Assembly: GCF_045207655.1 (NCBI RefSeq)
Contig: NZ_CP108784.1
Span: 3,348,001 to 3,412,000 of the forward strand
From: Embleya sp045207655
GTDB taxonomy: Bacteria > Actinomycetota > Actinomycetes > Streptomycetales > Streptomycetaceae
Direction of reading: 5' to 3'
DNA length: 64,000 nt
The notes under the pieces are model-generated. The model saw only the letters and a list, made by a program, of their open reading frames with translations. It ran no database searches and was not told where the DNA came from. Below, piece by piece: positions 8,301 to 16,278 of this stretch; positions within the stretch are counted from its first letter, which is position 1; each line of letters starts with the position of its first letter. The translations under genes and the position numbers were made by a program.

Positions 8301-10323
8301 TGCGCACGGTCGCGTCGGTGCCCTCCAGAGTGCCGACCACCTCGGTGACCACCCGCAGGCCGTCGGCCTGTTCGTCGATGCGGGCGCTCAGCGCGGTCGA
8401 CGCGGCGACGGTGCTCGTGGCGGCGGCCTCGGCGGTCAGTTCGTCGACGACGCGGTGGGTGCCGGCGAACGCGTCGTCGTCGGCGAGGAAGGTGAGCGCT
8501 CGGCGGCCGGTCGCGGCGAGTTCCTCGACCAGCGTCGCGTCGAGTCGCGCCAGGGCGGCGGCGTCCACGTAGCGGATCTCCCGCAGGCCGGCCAGTCGGC
8601 CCTGCGCGCGCCTGAGTTCGGTGAGTTGGCGGACGCAGGCCGCAGCGCTGTCCGGGGTCTCCCCGCGTACCCGGCGGGTCAGCGTGGTGGTGCTCGCGGC
8701 GGCCTCCTCGACCGCCTCGGTGGCGATCCGGCGCAGGTCGAGTACCCGCCGGAATTCCTCGACCACATCGCCCGCGGTCCCGCGCACGGCGGCCAACGGC
8801 GCGGCCAGGGAGCCGAGTTCGGGGTCGGCGAGCCAGTGATGGGTGTCCTCGACCCGGGCGGCGGCCGCGGTGATCGCGACGAAGACCGCGGTGGTGGGCG
8901 CCATCTCCTCGGCCATCGCGGAGATCGCGAGGCAGTCGGCGATACCGCGCACCAGTTCGGGATTGCCGACCCGGGCCAGTGGGCCGGTCCCGGCGGGTCG
9001 GGCCGCGGCGTACGCGTCGGAGGTGTACGGCGTGTGCCACACCTGGAGCGAGTGCACCCGGGTGGGCTCGTCGCCGGCCGGGCGCAGTACCGCCATCGTG
9101 CCGTCCGCGAAGAACGCCCGGCCGTGTCCGACGATCGGGGCGGCGGCCTCCTCGCGGATCACGTTGTAGGACAGCAGCACGACGCGGCCTTCGACCCGGG
9201 CGTGGAACGTGTACAGCACGTCCTCGCCGTTGGGCGAACGCACCGTCGACTCGAACTCCAGGTCCGTGGTGTCGATGTCGAACGTGCGCGCGGTGCCGGT
9301 GCTCAGGTGATAGCCGCCGGGGAAGACGATGCCCTGTTCGTCGGGCAGCCGCCGGCAGGCCGCCCCGATGCCGTCCAGGCGCAGCACCCCGCCGGCGCGG
9401 GTGTCGTGCACCAGGTACCGCCAGGCGTCCTCGCGGTACGGGCGCACCCGTACCAGCAGCAGCGGACCGACCCGGGCGTACTCGACGTCCGCGTCGGCGA
9501 GCGACTGGAGCGGATCCTCGATCGGTTCCGCGTACACGCCCTCGGCGGTCTCGGTGTCGTCGACCACCTTGATGGTGAGCCGACCGTCCACGGTGGCCAC
9601 GTACAGCGTGTTCTCGATCGCGATGTGCGGGTGTCGACCGGGCACGTGGTCGGCGCGGGTGCTCGCGGTCCACGCGAAGTCGTGTGCGGGTGGCAGCACA
9701 TGCTCGCGCTCGCCCTGGGCGTCCAAATAGGTCGGCCGGCCGTCGGCGCCGAGCCGCCAGCGCAACACCCGGATGTCGGCAAGGCGTTCGCCGACCCGGA
9801 AGACCGCGAGTAGGTGGCTGCCGGTGTCCCGCAGGTGCAGCAGCCGGGTGTCCCGGAAGTAGCGGAACAGTTCGGTGAAGTCCTGCTCGAAGCGCGGGTC
9901 GTCGAGCAGACCCGGCACGGCGTCCGGCGGGGCCGGCGCGAAGCCGTCGGGCGTGCGCCGGTAGAGCGCGAACACATCCGCGGGCCGCACCGGTTCGTCC
10001 GGATCGCCGTCGGTTCGGCAACCGATCAGGAGCAGGCCGCCGACCTGCACGATGTCCCGGGCCAGGACCGCGTGTTCGGTGTGCACCCGATGGGTGCCGG
10101 CCAGGTCGAGCGTGCCACCGCCGTAGGTGCGGACCCGGCGCTCGTTCAGCGCGCGGGCCCGCGAGCCCAGTTCGCGGGCCGCGCCCAGGAGCCGGTCGCG
10201 CAGGACCTCGTACGTCCCGGGCTCGGCCTCGGGGCCGCCCGCGGTCGGGGCAGGGTTGCTCACGTTCGGGTCGACTCCCTTGTCGTCGCTTGTGGTTGCG
10301 GGTGGCGACACCCTTGTCGTCAC
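5311..10323 (-). CDS. Giant AAA+ ATPase of the flotillin-linked 'DNA repair ATPase' family
   Basis: A 1,670-residue protein. The N-terminal about 480 residues are beta-rich and resemble a propeller-like or repeat beta module. About 490-950 is helical and coiled-coil rich. A low-complexity linker of 9-residue repeats (NTPGTFAAP-like, about 1070-1115) follows. The C-terminal AAA+ module has Walker A PPGYGKTT (about 1349-1356), Walker B VLLHLDD (about 1411-1417), a sensor-1 Asn in AMSMAGNPY (about 1464) and a likely Arg finger in MLANRADVW (about 1482). As recalled, homologues are named 'DNA repair ATPase' and sit beside flotillin genes; no direct repair function is evident. It is the third gene of the minus-strand set YqiJ-like, flotillin, ATPase, starting 90 bp after the flotillin stop. 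The domain readings are by eye. Confidence 0.8.
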   Translation of the reverse strand: MTTRVSPPATTSDDKGVDPNVSNPAPTAGGPEAEPGTYEVLRDRLLGAARELGSRARALNERRVRTYGGGTLDLAGTHRVHTEHAVLARDIVQVGGLLLIGCRTDGDPDEPVRPADVFALYRRTPDGFAPAPPDAVPGLLDDPRFEQDFTELFRYFRDTRLLHLRDTGSHLLAVFRVGERLADIRVLRWRLGADGRPTYLDAQGEREHVLPPAHDFAWTASTRADHVPGRHPHIAIENTLYVATVDGRLTIKVVDDTETAEGVYAEPIEDPLQSLADADVEYARVGPLLLVRVRPYREDAWRYLVHDTRAGGVLRLDGIGAACRRLPDEQGIVFPGGYHLSTGTARTFDIDTTDLEFESTVRSPNGEDVLYTFHARVEGRVVLLSYNVIREEAAAPIVGHGRAFFADGTMAVLRPAGDEPTRVHSLQVWHTPYTSDAYAAARPAGTGPLARVGNPELVRGIADCLAISAMAEEMAPTTAVFVAITAAAARVEDTHHWLADPELGSLAAPLAAVRGTAGDVVEEFRRVLDLRRIATEAVEEAAASTTTLTRRVRGETPDSAAACVRQLTELRRAQGRLAGLREIRYVDAAALARLDATLVEELAATGRRALTFLADDDAFAGTHRVVDELTAEAAATSTVAASTALSARIDEQADGLRVVTEVVGTLEGTDATVRTAILTRIGEVLGAVNRARATLRTRRHELLEAEQRAEFTAEFALLEQTVVGALSAASTPEECDEHLGRLLARIEELEARFGTFDEHLARIGTERERVHDAFSARKQARLDERARHGQRLIDSAGRILTTIGRRIGTLAGTDEINTYFASDALVDKVRSIAEELRGLGDPVRAGELDGRLKAARQEAARASRDRAELYDAAGTVRLGRHRFAVHERPIELTLVPDADGLAFAITGTDYRAPVRAHLPAAHRVFRDQPLGSESPQVYRAEYLAAVVLAEIDVPPSATPTAEELLADVRRIALPRHGEGYDRGVHDHDAAVLLAAVLRLRSGAGLLRFAPDVRAAAQLFWAYGADPDDRARWITRAQSLARARRTFGPIPAVTDLAAELGDRATAFLTATLAAPGTLAAPNTPGTFAAPNTPGTFAAPNTPGTLAAPNKRGTVAAPSTPSTPAVPTAPGAALGAYLFEELAAGGPRFATGAAARTLVTGFWASLGGEGSPAAKDFAEDLRALGDDLAARRQLVTAWLGGYADRLDGGPQPDLAEAIAIELCGEALDRHPVDAPVATTVTGLLGAHPRLGSGGTLNLRLDEFLVRTDEFHRVRVPAHRAYQHTRAELLAAERERLGLDAHTPKVMPTFVRNRLIDEVYLPLIGADLAGQLGAVGEQRRTDSQGLLLLLSPPGYGKTTLLEYVAARLGLAFVRIDGPALGYRTTSLDPAAAPDAAARREIEKIGFALELGNNVLLHLDDIQHVSPELLQKFVSLCDAQRRIDGVRDGEARAYDLRGKRFAMSMAGNPYTESGARFRIPDMLANRADVWNLGDVLGGKEDLFALSHIENALTANPILAPIAGRERADLELLVRLARGDEGARSDRLAHPYDPAELDRVLAVLGRLLRVCDTVLAVNRAYIASAAQSESARTEPPFRLQGSYRDTNRLAERLLPVLDDSEVDTLVDDHYTAQAQTLTTDAEANLLKLAELRGRLGPADRERWAEVRRAYRAGRA
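6989..7111 (-). repeat. 27-bp in-frame tandem repeat inside the giant ATPase gene
   Basis: Three near-identical 27-bp units at 7016-7042, 7043-7069 and 7070-7096 are flanked by degenerate copies at 6989-7015 and from 7097. Each unit encodes nine residues (N-T-P-G-T-F-A-A-P in protein order). Because 27 is a multiple of three, gain or loss of units only changes linker length. The repeat falls between the helical region and the C-terminal AAA+ domain. It is probably a flexible, length-variable Pro/Ala/Thr-rich linker. Confidence 0.85.
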
Positions 10324-10413
10324 GGATGTTTCCGGGCGAGGACTGCCTCGCCGTCACGGATGCTTCCGGGCGACGACTCCGATGTCGTCGCGAATCGTTT
10401 CGGGCCCGGGCGG

Positions 10414-12444
10414 CTATGTGCCCGCGCCGTTGAGCTGCGCGGGGGCGGCCAGATCGGCGAGTCGGGTGTCGCCGAGGCCGCCCGCGCGGACCGAATCCAG
10501 CAGAGCCTTGAGCATGGCCGTCTGCGGGCCGCCACCGGCGATCAACGCGCCGAGCGCGCCCGCCAGGGTGAGGTCGCGCACACCGCTCGCGCCCAGACCG
10601 GTGACCATCGCGCCGAGGTCGTCGGCGAAGGTGGAGGCGTTCGGGTCCAGCCAGGTGCCGGCCATCGCGCGCACGGTGTCGGACCGGCCGACGAACGCGT
10701 CCACGCTCTTCCCGGCCGCCATCGCGCCCATGATCCGGTCGAAGAACATGCTGTCCCCGCCGACGATGTCGATCTTGGCGTTCTCCAGACCGGTCGCCAA
10801 CACCGTCGCCTGCGCCTCGGCGATCTGCCGGTTCACCTCCAGGCCGGCCAGCCGAATCTCCTTCTCCGTCTCCAGGCGCAGCCGGTACTCCTCGTGCATC
10901 CGGCTGGACTCGTCGAGCGCGGCCATCGCGGCGGCCTTCTCGGTCAGGCCCTCGGCCTCGCCCTTGAGCCGCTCGCGCAGCCCTTCGGCGTTCGCGAGCG
11001 CCTTCTTCCGGGTCACCTCGGCCTCGGCGTGGCCCAGCTTGGCCACCGCCTCGGCCATCCGCTCGCGCACCTCGGCCTCGGCCAGACCGGCCGCCGCCGC
11101 CTCGGCGCGCTTGCCCTCGGCGCCGCGGATCGCGGCCTGGGTGTCCAGTTCGGCCGCCTTGCGCCGGGCCTCGGCCAGGGTGAGCTGCTCGGCCGCCCGG
11201 TGGCCGGCCGCCGCCTCGGCCGCCTCGGCCGCCTTGATGTCCTTGACCAACCGCTCCTGGGCCTGGGCCTCGGCGTGGATGACCAGCGCCTGGCGCTCGC
11301 GTTCGGCCTCCTCCACCAGCCGCAGCTTCTTGATCTCCTCCTCCTGCGCGGCGACGGTGCGCTCGACCGCGATCCGCTCGCGGATCACCTCGGCGATGTC
11401 GCGCTTCTCCGCCTCGACCTCCTTGTCACCGGCGATCCGGCGCAGTTGGGTCTCCCGCTCCCGGGCGATCACCTCCAGGAGCCGGTCCTTCTCGATCCGC
11501 TCGTTCTCCACCGCGATGACCCGTTCGCGGTTCTTCTGCGCGACGGCCACCTCGCGCTCGCGGTTCTCGTTCAGCACCCCGATCGCCTCCTCCGTCCGCA
11601 CGTGCGCGCTCTGCGCGCGCAGCCGCTCCTCGGCCTGCACGCGGGCGGTCTCGGCCTCCTCCCGGGCTCGGCTGATCTCGATCTCGCGGCGCTGCTTGAT
11701 CTCCGCGTCGGCCTGCCGGCGCTCGAGTTCGAGCACGGTCTCCCGGGCCTCGACGTTCTGCCGGGTCATCTCCTTCTCCTCGGTGCGCTGGTACTCGTTG
11801 GTGCGCACGTGCTCGATCGCGGTCAGCTCGGTGATCTTGCGAATGCCCTGGGCGTCCAGGATGTTCGCGCCGTCGAGCTGGCTCATCGGGGTCTGCTCGA
11901 GGAAGTCGATCGCGGCGTCGTCGAGGTGGTAGCCGTTGAGGTCGGTGCCGATCACCGCGAGGATGCGATCGCGGAACTCCTCGCGCTTGGTGTACAGGTC
12001 GACGAAGTCGAGTTGTTTGCCGACCGTCTTGAGCGCCTCGGCGAACTTGGCGGCGAAGAAGTCCTGGATCGCGGCCCGGTCGCTGGCCCGGTCCGCACCG
12101 ATCGCCTGGGCGACCTTGATCACGTCCTCGACGGTCTTGTTGACCCGGACGAAGAAGTAGATGTGGATGTCGGCCCGGATGTTGTCCTGGCAGATCAGCC
12201 CCTCGCGGCCGGTTCGGCGGATCTCGATGGTCTTCACCGAGATGTCCATGGTCTCGGCCCGGTGCAGCACGGGCAGCACCACGGCGCCGGTGAAGGTGAC
12301 ATCCACCGTGTTGGCCTTGGAGATGATCAGGGCCTGGCCCTGCGACACCTTGCGGTAGAGCCGGGTCACGGCCAGGAGCACGACGAGTACGACGAGCAGG
12401 ACGACGGCGACGAGCACACCGATACCCACGGTGATGGCATCCAT
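10414..12444 (-). CDS. Flotillin-like SPFH/Band 7 membrane protein (YqiK type)
   Basis: A 676-residue protein with one N-terminal membrane helix (about residues 3-27), an SPFH/Band 7 domain (about 35-200) and a long charged, Glu/Ala/Arg-rich coiled coil (about 205-530). A Gly/Ala-rich C-terminal tail follows, typical of flotillin/YqiK proteins that oligomerise in membrane microdomains. The ATG at 12444 follows a GAGGGAT site by about 8 bp and yields the expected membrane helix at once. It lies between a YqiJ/NfeD-like gene and the giant AAA+ ATPase gene, all on the minus strand, so the three products probably form one membrane complex. The coiled coil is likely the self-assembly and ATPase-contact surface (inference). 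Confidence 0.92.
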   Translation of the reverse strand: MDAITVGIGVLVAVVLLVVLVVLLAVTRLYRKVSQGQALIISKANTVDVTFTGAVVLPVLHRAETMDISVKTIEIRRTGREGLICQDNIRADIHIYFFVRVNKTVEDVIKVAQAIGADRASDRAAIQDFFAAKFAEALKTVGKQLDFVDLYTKREEFRDRILAVIGTDLNGYHLDDAAIDFLEQTPMSQLDGANILDAQGIRKITELTAIEHVRTNEYQRTEEKEMTRQNVEARETVLELERRQADAEIKQRREIEISRAREEAETARVQAEERLRAQSAHVRTEEAIGVLNENREREVAVAQKNRERVIAVENERIEKDRLLEVIARERETQLRRIAGDKEVEAEKRDIAEVIRERIAVERTVAAQEEEIKKLRLVEEAERERQALVIHAEAQAQERLVKDIKAAEAAEAAAGHRAAEQLTLAEARRKAAELDTQAAIRGAEGKRAEAAAAGLAEAEVRERMAEAVAKLGHAEAEVTRKKALANAEGLRERLKGEAEGLTEKAAAMAALDESSRMHEEYRLRLETEKEIRLAGLEVNRQIAEAQATVLATGLENAKIDIVGGDSMFFDRIMGAMAAGKSVDAFVGRSDTVRAMAGTWLDPNASTFADDLGAMVTGLGASGVRDLTLAGALGALIAGGGPQTAMLKALLDSVRAGGLGDTRLADLAAPAQLNGAGT

Positions 12445-12572
12445 CAGTGAGATCCCTCGATAGAGCGGGACGTTGGTTTGCGGGCGGACGACTTCGGCGC
12501 CGCGACGGGCGAGCGGTGAACGGGATGCGGGAGGCGGCAGGCGGCAGGCGGCAGGCGGCGAACGGCGCGCGC

Positions 12573-13226
12573 TCAGCTCGCGGTGCGGTCCGGGTCCAGC
12601 GCGCTGTCGAACCCGGTCACCCGGAAGAACTCGCCGGCCGCGTCGTAGTCGAAGATCAGCGCGGTGCTGCCGGACACCAACCCGTCCTCGTCCGTGCGCA
12701 CTTGGAGGATCGCGGTCGACCCGTCCGCGGCCCGGACCTCGGCCTGACCGAAGTCGTGGCCCACCCGCCCGGTCCGGATCCGGCAGGTACGACCGACGAA
12801 GTCGGCCCGCAGAGCCGGGCGTTCGGGTGGCAGAAAACGCCGGACCAGCACGCGCGTCGAGCGAGCGGTGAGCAGGCCCAGCACGAGCGCCGCGGGGAGC
12901 GTCGCGGCGCGCAGCCACCAGCGGTCGGTCAGCGCGGTACCGACCAGACAGCCGAACCAGGTCACCGCGATCGCGAGCGAGATCGTCACGGTGATCGGTA
13001 CGCCGGCGGTGTCGCGTGGGTCGTCGTCCCCGTGACCCACGTGGTCACCGTGACCGTCATGACCCCCGTGGGCCCAGGGCCCGCCATGATGACCACCCCC
13101 GTGATCCCCATGACCCACGACGACACCGCCGAGCAGCACCAGCAGCCAGTAGGCCGCCACCACGACGAGCGCGAAGCTGAACAGGACGGCGGGAAACGCC
13201 AGTGCCGCCCGCACGAAATCCCCCAC
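12573..13226 (-). CDS. YqiJ/NfeD-like membrane protein with OB-fold domain and His-rich loop
   Basis: A 217-residue protein with a hydrophobic N-terminal helix (about 8-33), a loop very rich in His, Gly and Asp (about 34-68), further helices (about 77-100 and 107-125), and a soluble C-terminal beta domain (about 140-210) of the OB-fold type seen in NfeD and YqiJ. NfeD-like proteins are standard partners of flotillins, and the flotillin gene starts 128 bp downstream on the same strand. GTG at 13226 is chosen because GAGGGGG lies about 8 bp upstream and the first helix follows immediately. The His-rich loop contains nine His in about 33 residues and could bind a divalent metal, which is not a known feature of the family. 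Confidence 0.82.
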   Translation of the reverse strand: MGDFVRAALAFPAVLFSFALVVVAAYWLLVLLGGVVVGHGDHGGGHHGGPWAHGGHDGHGDHVGHGDDDPRDTAGVPITVTISLAIAVTWFGCLVGTALTDRWWLRAATLPAALVLGLLTARSTRVLVRRFLPPERPALRADFVGRTCRIRTGRVGHDFGQAEVRAADGSTAILQVRTDEDGLVSGSTALIFDYDAAGEFFRVTGFDSALDPDRTAS

Positions 13227-13352
13227 CGTCCCACCCCCTCGGCCCCTCGTGCGCCGACATCGTGGCACCGGCCGGAACGCCCGCACATTGCCGGATGCCG
13301 GCAGTGTTGACGCCTCCTTGGCGTCCGGCTACGGGCTCCGGGAAAAGCGCGG

Positions 13353-14462
13353 TCAAAGCGGAGTACCGGGCCAGCCCAGGATCCGGGCGCCCAACGCGGC
13401 GGTCTCCAGGGTGTAGCGCTGGATCGCGTCGCCGGGGTCGTATCCGGTCAGCGTCCGGATCCGCTCCAGCCGGTAGGAGAGGGTGCGCACGCTGATCCGC
13501 AGCCGGCGCGCGGCCTCGGCGTTGACGTAACCGGCCGCCGCACACGCGGTGATCGTCTCCAGGAGCGGGACCGCGCCGCCACGCGCCTGCGCCAGCGGCC
13601 CCAGCGCGCTGCGTACCAGGTCGGACATCGCCGCGCGGTCGCGCATCAACACCGGGAAGACCAGCAGGTCGGCCGCGTCGAGCACGGTTCCGGACAGATC
13701 CAGCCGCACGGCCAGGTCGAGCGCGCCCAGCGCCTCCTCGTAGGAGAGCACCACGCCGCCCGCACCGGCGTGCGGCCGGCCCAGGGCGACCCGGTCGGCG
13801 CCCTCGTGGCCCGCGCCGCCGGCGGTCGCGTACTTCGCGAACGCGGTCAGCACCGACTGCTCGTCGTCCGCCGCGACGCACACGAGCCGGCCGTCCTTGG
13901 TGGTCAGCAACACGTCCCGCTCGCCGAACCGCCCGATCAGCTCGCGCTCGACCCGGCGGACCAGCGGGTGCGCCTCGTCGTAGCCCGTCGCTCCCACGGC
14001 GACCGCGACCACGTGCGTCCGGGCCAGCCGCAGGCCGAACCGTTCGGCACGCTCGGCCAGCCGACCCAGGTCGCTGCGCCCGTACAGCAGGTCGTCGATG
14101 AACTCGCGCCGCGCGGCCTCCTCCTGGCGGACCGCCAGCCGCCGCGCGTGCTCGTGACCGGCGCCGAGCGCGGCGATCGCCGCGTCCAAGGCGGCCAGCG
14201 CCGCGTCCCCGCCCCGGGCCGCCTCGGTCACACTCGCCGCCCGACCGATGCCGGGCAGCGTCCCCCAGGCCCGACGCGTCTCGCGCAGATACAGCCCGAC
14301 CAGCGGACGCCAGTCGTACCCGGCCTCCCCGGCCCGCTCCCCCATCTCGGCCAGCGCGTGCAACTCGGCCCGCCGCAGCAGCCGTCCGGTCGCGGAGACC
14401 TCCCCCAGCAACTCGACCCATCCACCCACGAACTCGACGGGTATCCCGTCGTCGCTCTTCAC
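13353..14462 (-). CDS. PucR/CdaR-family transcriptional regulator
   Basis: A 369-residue protein ending in the PucR-type helix-turn-helix (YVNAEAARRLRISVRTLSYR followed by LERIRTLTGYDP, about residues 310-345). A central GGDEF-like CdaR domain precedes it. Members respond to small metabolites and activate catabolic or stress genes, but no conserved target can be assigned. It is upstream of, and co-oriented with, the flotillin module, separated by 126 bp, so it could regulate that module or simply be a neighbour. The GTG start at 14462 gives MKSDDGIPVEF. Confidence 0.85.
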   Translation of the reverse strand: MKSDDGIPVEFVGGWVELLGEVSATGRLLRRAELHALAEMGERAGEAGYDWRPLVGLYLRETRRAWGTLPGIGRAASVTEAARGGDAALAALDAAIAALGAGHEHARRLAVRQEEAARREFIDDLLYGRSDLGRLAERAERFGLRLARTHVVAVAVGATGYDEAHPLVRRVERELIGRFGERDVLLTTKDGRLVCVAADDEQSVLTAFAKYATAGGAGHEGADRVALGRPHAGAGGVVLSYEEALGALDLAVRLDLSGTVLDAADLLVFPVLMRDRAAMSDLVRSALGPLAQARGGAVPLLETITACAAAGYVNAEAARRLRISVRTLSYRLERIRTLTGYDPGDAIQRYTLETAALGARILGWPGTPL

Positions 14463-14770
14463 GCCGCGTCCCCCCGAGGCCCCACCACGTTGCCGAATAG
14501 CAGCCGTGAAACGCTACCAACCTTGCCGATTCCCGGCAGAGCGACGGCGATGGGGGCACCGGGCCACGCACCGACACGGTCCACGCGCGGATTGCCTCGA
14601 CGGCGCGGCGTGGGCACGGCGCATTCCGGCGTGGCGGGCCGAACATCGAAGTGGTCGCCGAGACCGGGGACGAGACGGCGACGGGACAGGCCGCCCGATC
14701 GCGAAGCCGGAGCCGGAGTCGGAGCAGAGGTCGGATCGGCGCGATCCGTCGGCCCGCTCCCGCCCGGTGG
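14463..14770. other. Non-coding gap between rdgB and the PucR gene
   Basis: A 308-bp gap that should hold the PucR promoter and the 3' region of rdgB. A short purine-rich run of GGAG/CGGAG repeats occurs near 14705-14735. No convincing gene, RNA or terminator hairpin was seen. Confidence 0.5.
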
Positions 14771-15373
14771 TCAGCCGATCAGTTCGGAGACGATCGGCGC
14801 CAGGGCACGAAACGCCTTGCCCCGGTGGCTGATCGCGTTCTTCTCGGCGGCGGTCAGCTCGGCGGCGGTGCGAGTGTCGTCGGCGACCAGGAGGATCGGG
14901 TCGTAGCCGAAACCGCCGGTGCCGCGCGGCTCGCGGGTCAAGGTGCCCTCGAACCGGCCCTCGACCACCCGCTCGGTGCCGTCCGGCAGCGCGAGCGCCG
15001 CCGCGCAGGCGAACCACGCGGCGCGGTGTTCGTCCGCGATGTCGGACAGTTGCGCGAGCAGCAACCGCAGGTTGGCCGCGTCGTCGCCGTGCGTGCCGGC
15101 CCAACGCGCGGAGAAGATACCGGGCATGCCGTTGAGCGCGGCCACGCACAGGCCCGAGTCGTCGGCGATCGCCGGGAGCCCCGTGGCCCGCGCGATGGCG
15201 TGGGCCTTGAGCAGGGCGTTGGCCGCGAAGGTGAGGCCGGTCTCGGGCACGTCGGGGACGTCCGGGTAGGCGTCCATGCCGACGAGTTCGACGTCGAGCC
15301 CGACATCCTTGAGGATCTGCTGGAGTTCGACGACCTTGTTGGCGTTGCGGGTGGCGAGTACGAGACGGCTCAT
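14771..15373 (-). CDS. rdgB: RdgB/HAM1 non-canonical purine NTP pyrophosphatase
   Basis: A 200-residue house-cleaning enzyme that hydrolyses dITP, ITP and XTP to the monophosphates and so keeps deaminated purines out of DNA and RNA. The family signature is complete: LVLATRNANKVVEL at the N-terminus, the FAANALLKA and IADDSGLCVAALNGMPG segments with the metal and nucleotide-binding acidic residues, GGFGYDPI, and SHRGKA near the end. Length is typical. It lies downstream of rph and murI, separated by a small lipoprotein gene and a MITE-like element. The ATG at 15373 fits the conserved first strand. Confidence 0.96.
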   Translation of the reverse strand: MSRLVLATRNANKVVELQQILKDVGLDVELVGMDAYPDVPDVPETGLTFAANALLKAHAIARATGLPAIADDSGLCVAALNGMPGIFSARWAGTHGDDAANLRLLLAQLSDIADEHRAAWFACAAALALPDGTERVVEGRFEGTLTREPRGTGGFGYDPILLVADDTRTAAELTAAEKNAISHRGKAFRALAPIVSELIG

Positions 15374-15387
15374 ACGGCAAGCCTAGA

Positions 15388-15591
15388 GCGTGTCTTCAGT
15401 CCCCGTCGGGCTCCGCGGCGTGAGCGAAGCGAGGAGCCCGAAGGGCGGATGCCGTGCATCGGCGTGCCGGAGAAGCGCCCGCATAGTGGTTCTATTCGGG
15501 TGGTTCTCCGGGGCGGCGAGCGCAGCGAGGAGCCCGATTGGCGGATGCGGTGCCGGGCGTCGTGGAGCCCGACGGGGGACTGAAGACACGC
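15388..15591. mobile_element. MITE-like element with about 27-bp terminal inverted repeats
   Basis: The left end (15388-15414, reading GCGTGTCTTCAGTCCCC then GTCGGGCTCC) and the right end (15564-15591) are reverse complements over about 27 bp with a single-base bulge in the C run. The inside holds two imperfect direct copies of a GAGCGAAGCGAGGAGCCCG-like motif (about 15421-15439 and 15518-15536), which also pair with the ends. It is about 204 bp long and encodes no transposase. It lies just before the rdgB start and downstream of the lipoprotein gene. The form matches a miniature inverted-repeat element mobilised in trans, or a large structured repeat; no clear target duplication was seen. 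Confidence 0.55.
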
Positions 15592-15642
15592 CCTCGACTC
15601 GCGGCGGCCGCGGATCGAATCCGGGCCGCCCTCGCGGACCGG

Positions 15643-16041
15643 TTACTTGACGCAGATCGTGGTCAGGTTCTTCGCGCCGTTGATCAGCGGCTGCACGTCG
15701 CTCGGGCCCAGGCTGTCACCGTTGGCGGCCTTGGTGCTGAGCTGGGTGATCACGTCACCGAGGCTGTTCGCGGCGTTCTTGGCGTCGCCCGAGTCCAAGT
15801 CCTTGGTCTTGTCGTCCAAGGTCTTCTGCAGGTTGTCGAGCGACTTGCGGGCAGCGGCCGGATCGTTGAGCACATTGCTCAGGTTGGAGATGTCGTTGGT
15901 GAGGTTCATGGCCAGTTCGGCACACGAGATGGTCTGCTGTGCCTGCTCGCACGCGACGGTGGCGAACAGCGCGCCCGCCATGGCGGTGGCCGCGATCGTG
16001 GTGCGCAGGACCCGGCGGGGACGGAACGTGGCGCGGAACAT
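15643..16041 (-). CDS. Small secreted lipoprotein, unknown function
   Basis: A 132-residue protein with a signal peptide (positively charged MFRATFRPRRVLRTT, then a hydrophobic stretch to about residue 28) and a lipobox-like FATVAC at about residues 26-31. It is probably exported and anchored to the outer face of the membrane. The mature part is Asn/Asp/Leu-rich and helical (NLTNDISNLSNVLNDP and LDNLQKTLDDKTKDL), with two further Cys, one near its start (TISCAEL) and one three residues from the end, that could form a disulphide. GAGGAG lies 6 bp before the ATG. No known domain is recognised; it could be a cell-envelope accessory protein. Confidence 0.75.
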   Translation of the reverse strand: MFRATFRPRRVLRTTIAATAMAGALFATVACEQAQQTISCAELAMNLTNDISNLSNVLNDPAAARKSLDNLQKTLDDKTKDLDSGDAKNAANSLGDVITQLSTKAANGDSLGPSDVQPLINGAKNLTTICVK

Positions 16042-16163
16042 GGAGCTCCTCGTCAGGGACGGGCTGATCGGCCCGGTCGTGGCGGGTGCTGATCGGGATG
16101 ACCAGATGCCATGACCGTACTGGTGACCGGGCCCACGCCGGGCCGACCGTGGCACACCCGGTG

Positions 16164-16202
16164 CGTGCCGGTTGCGCGTACGTGACACTCGCAACCGGCA
16201 CG
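16164..16202 (-). terminator. Stem-loop downstream of rph
   Basis: GTGCCGGTTGCG (16165-16176) pairs perfectly with CGCAACCGGCAC (16190-16201), extended by one more pair, around a 13-nt loop. It lies about 75-115 bp downstream of the rph stop on the minus strand and upstream of the lipoprotein gene. There is no clear U tract, so it may be a weak or Rho-assisted terminator, or an operator of the lipoprotein gene. Confidence 0.4.
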
Positions 16203-16278
16203 TGACCACCATTTGCGGTGGTATGCCCGGGAAAGCGACTTCGCGGTCACGCCCGGGCGGTTGCCGTACGGGTTCGGC

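Noticed and set aside
4546..9813. Very long plus-strand ORF opposite the giant ATPase
   Set aside because: Its translation is Arg/Gly/Ala filler with no domain, while the minus strand has clear AAA+ motifs.
15600..15640. Possible tRNA 3' end (GATCGAATCC)
   Set aside because: The T-loop-like string has the wrong order and the flanking bases do not form a 5-bp stem; no D-arm or anticodon arm is found.
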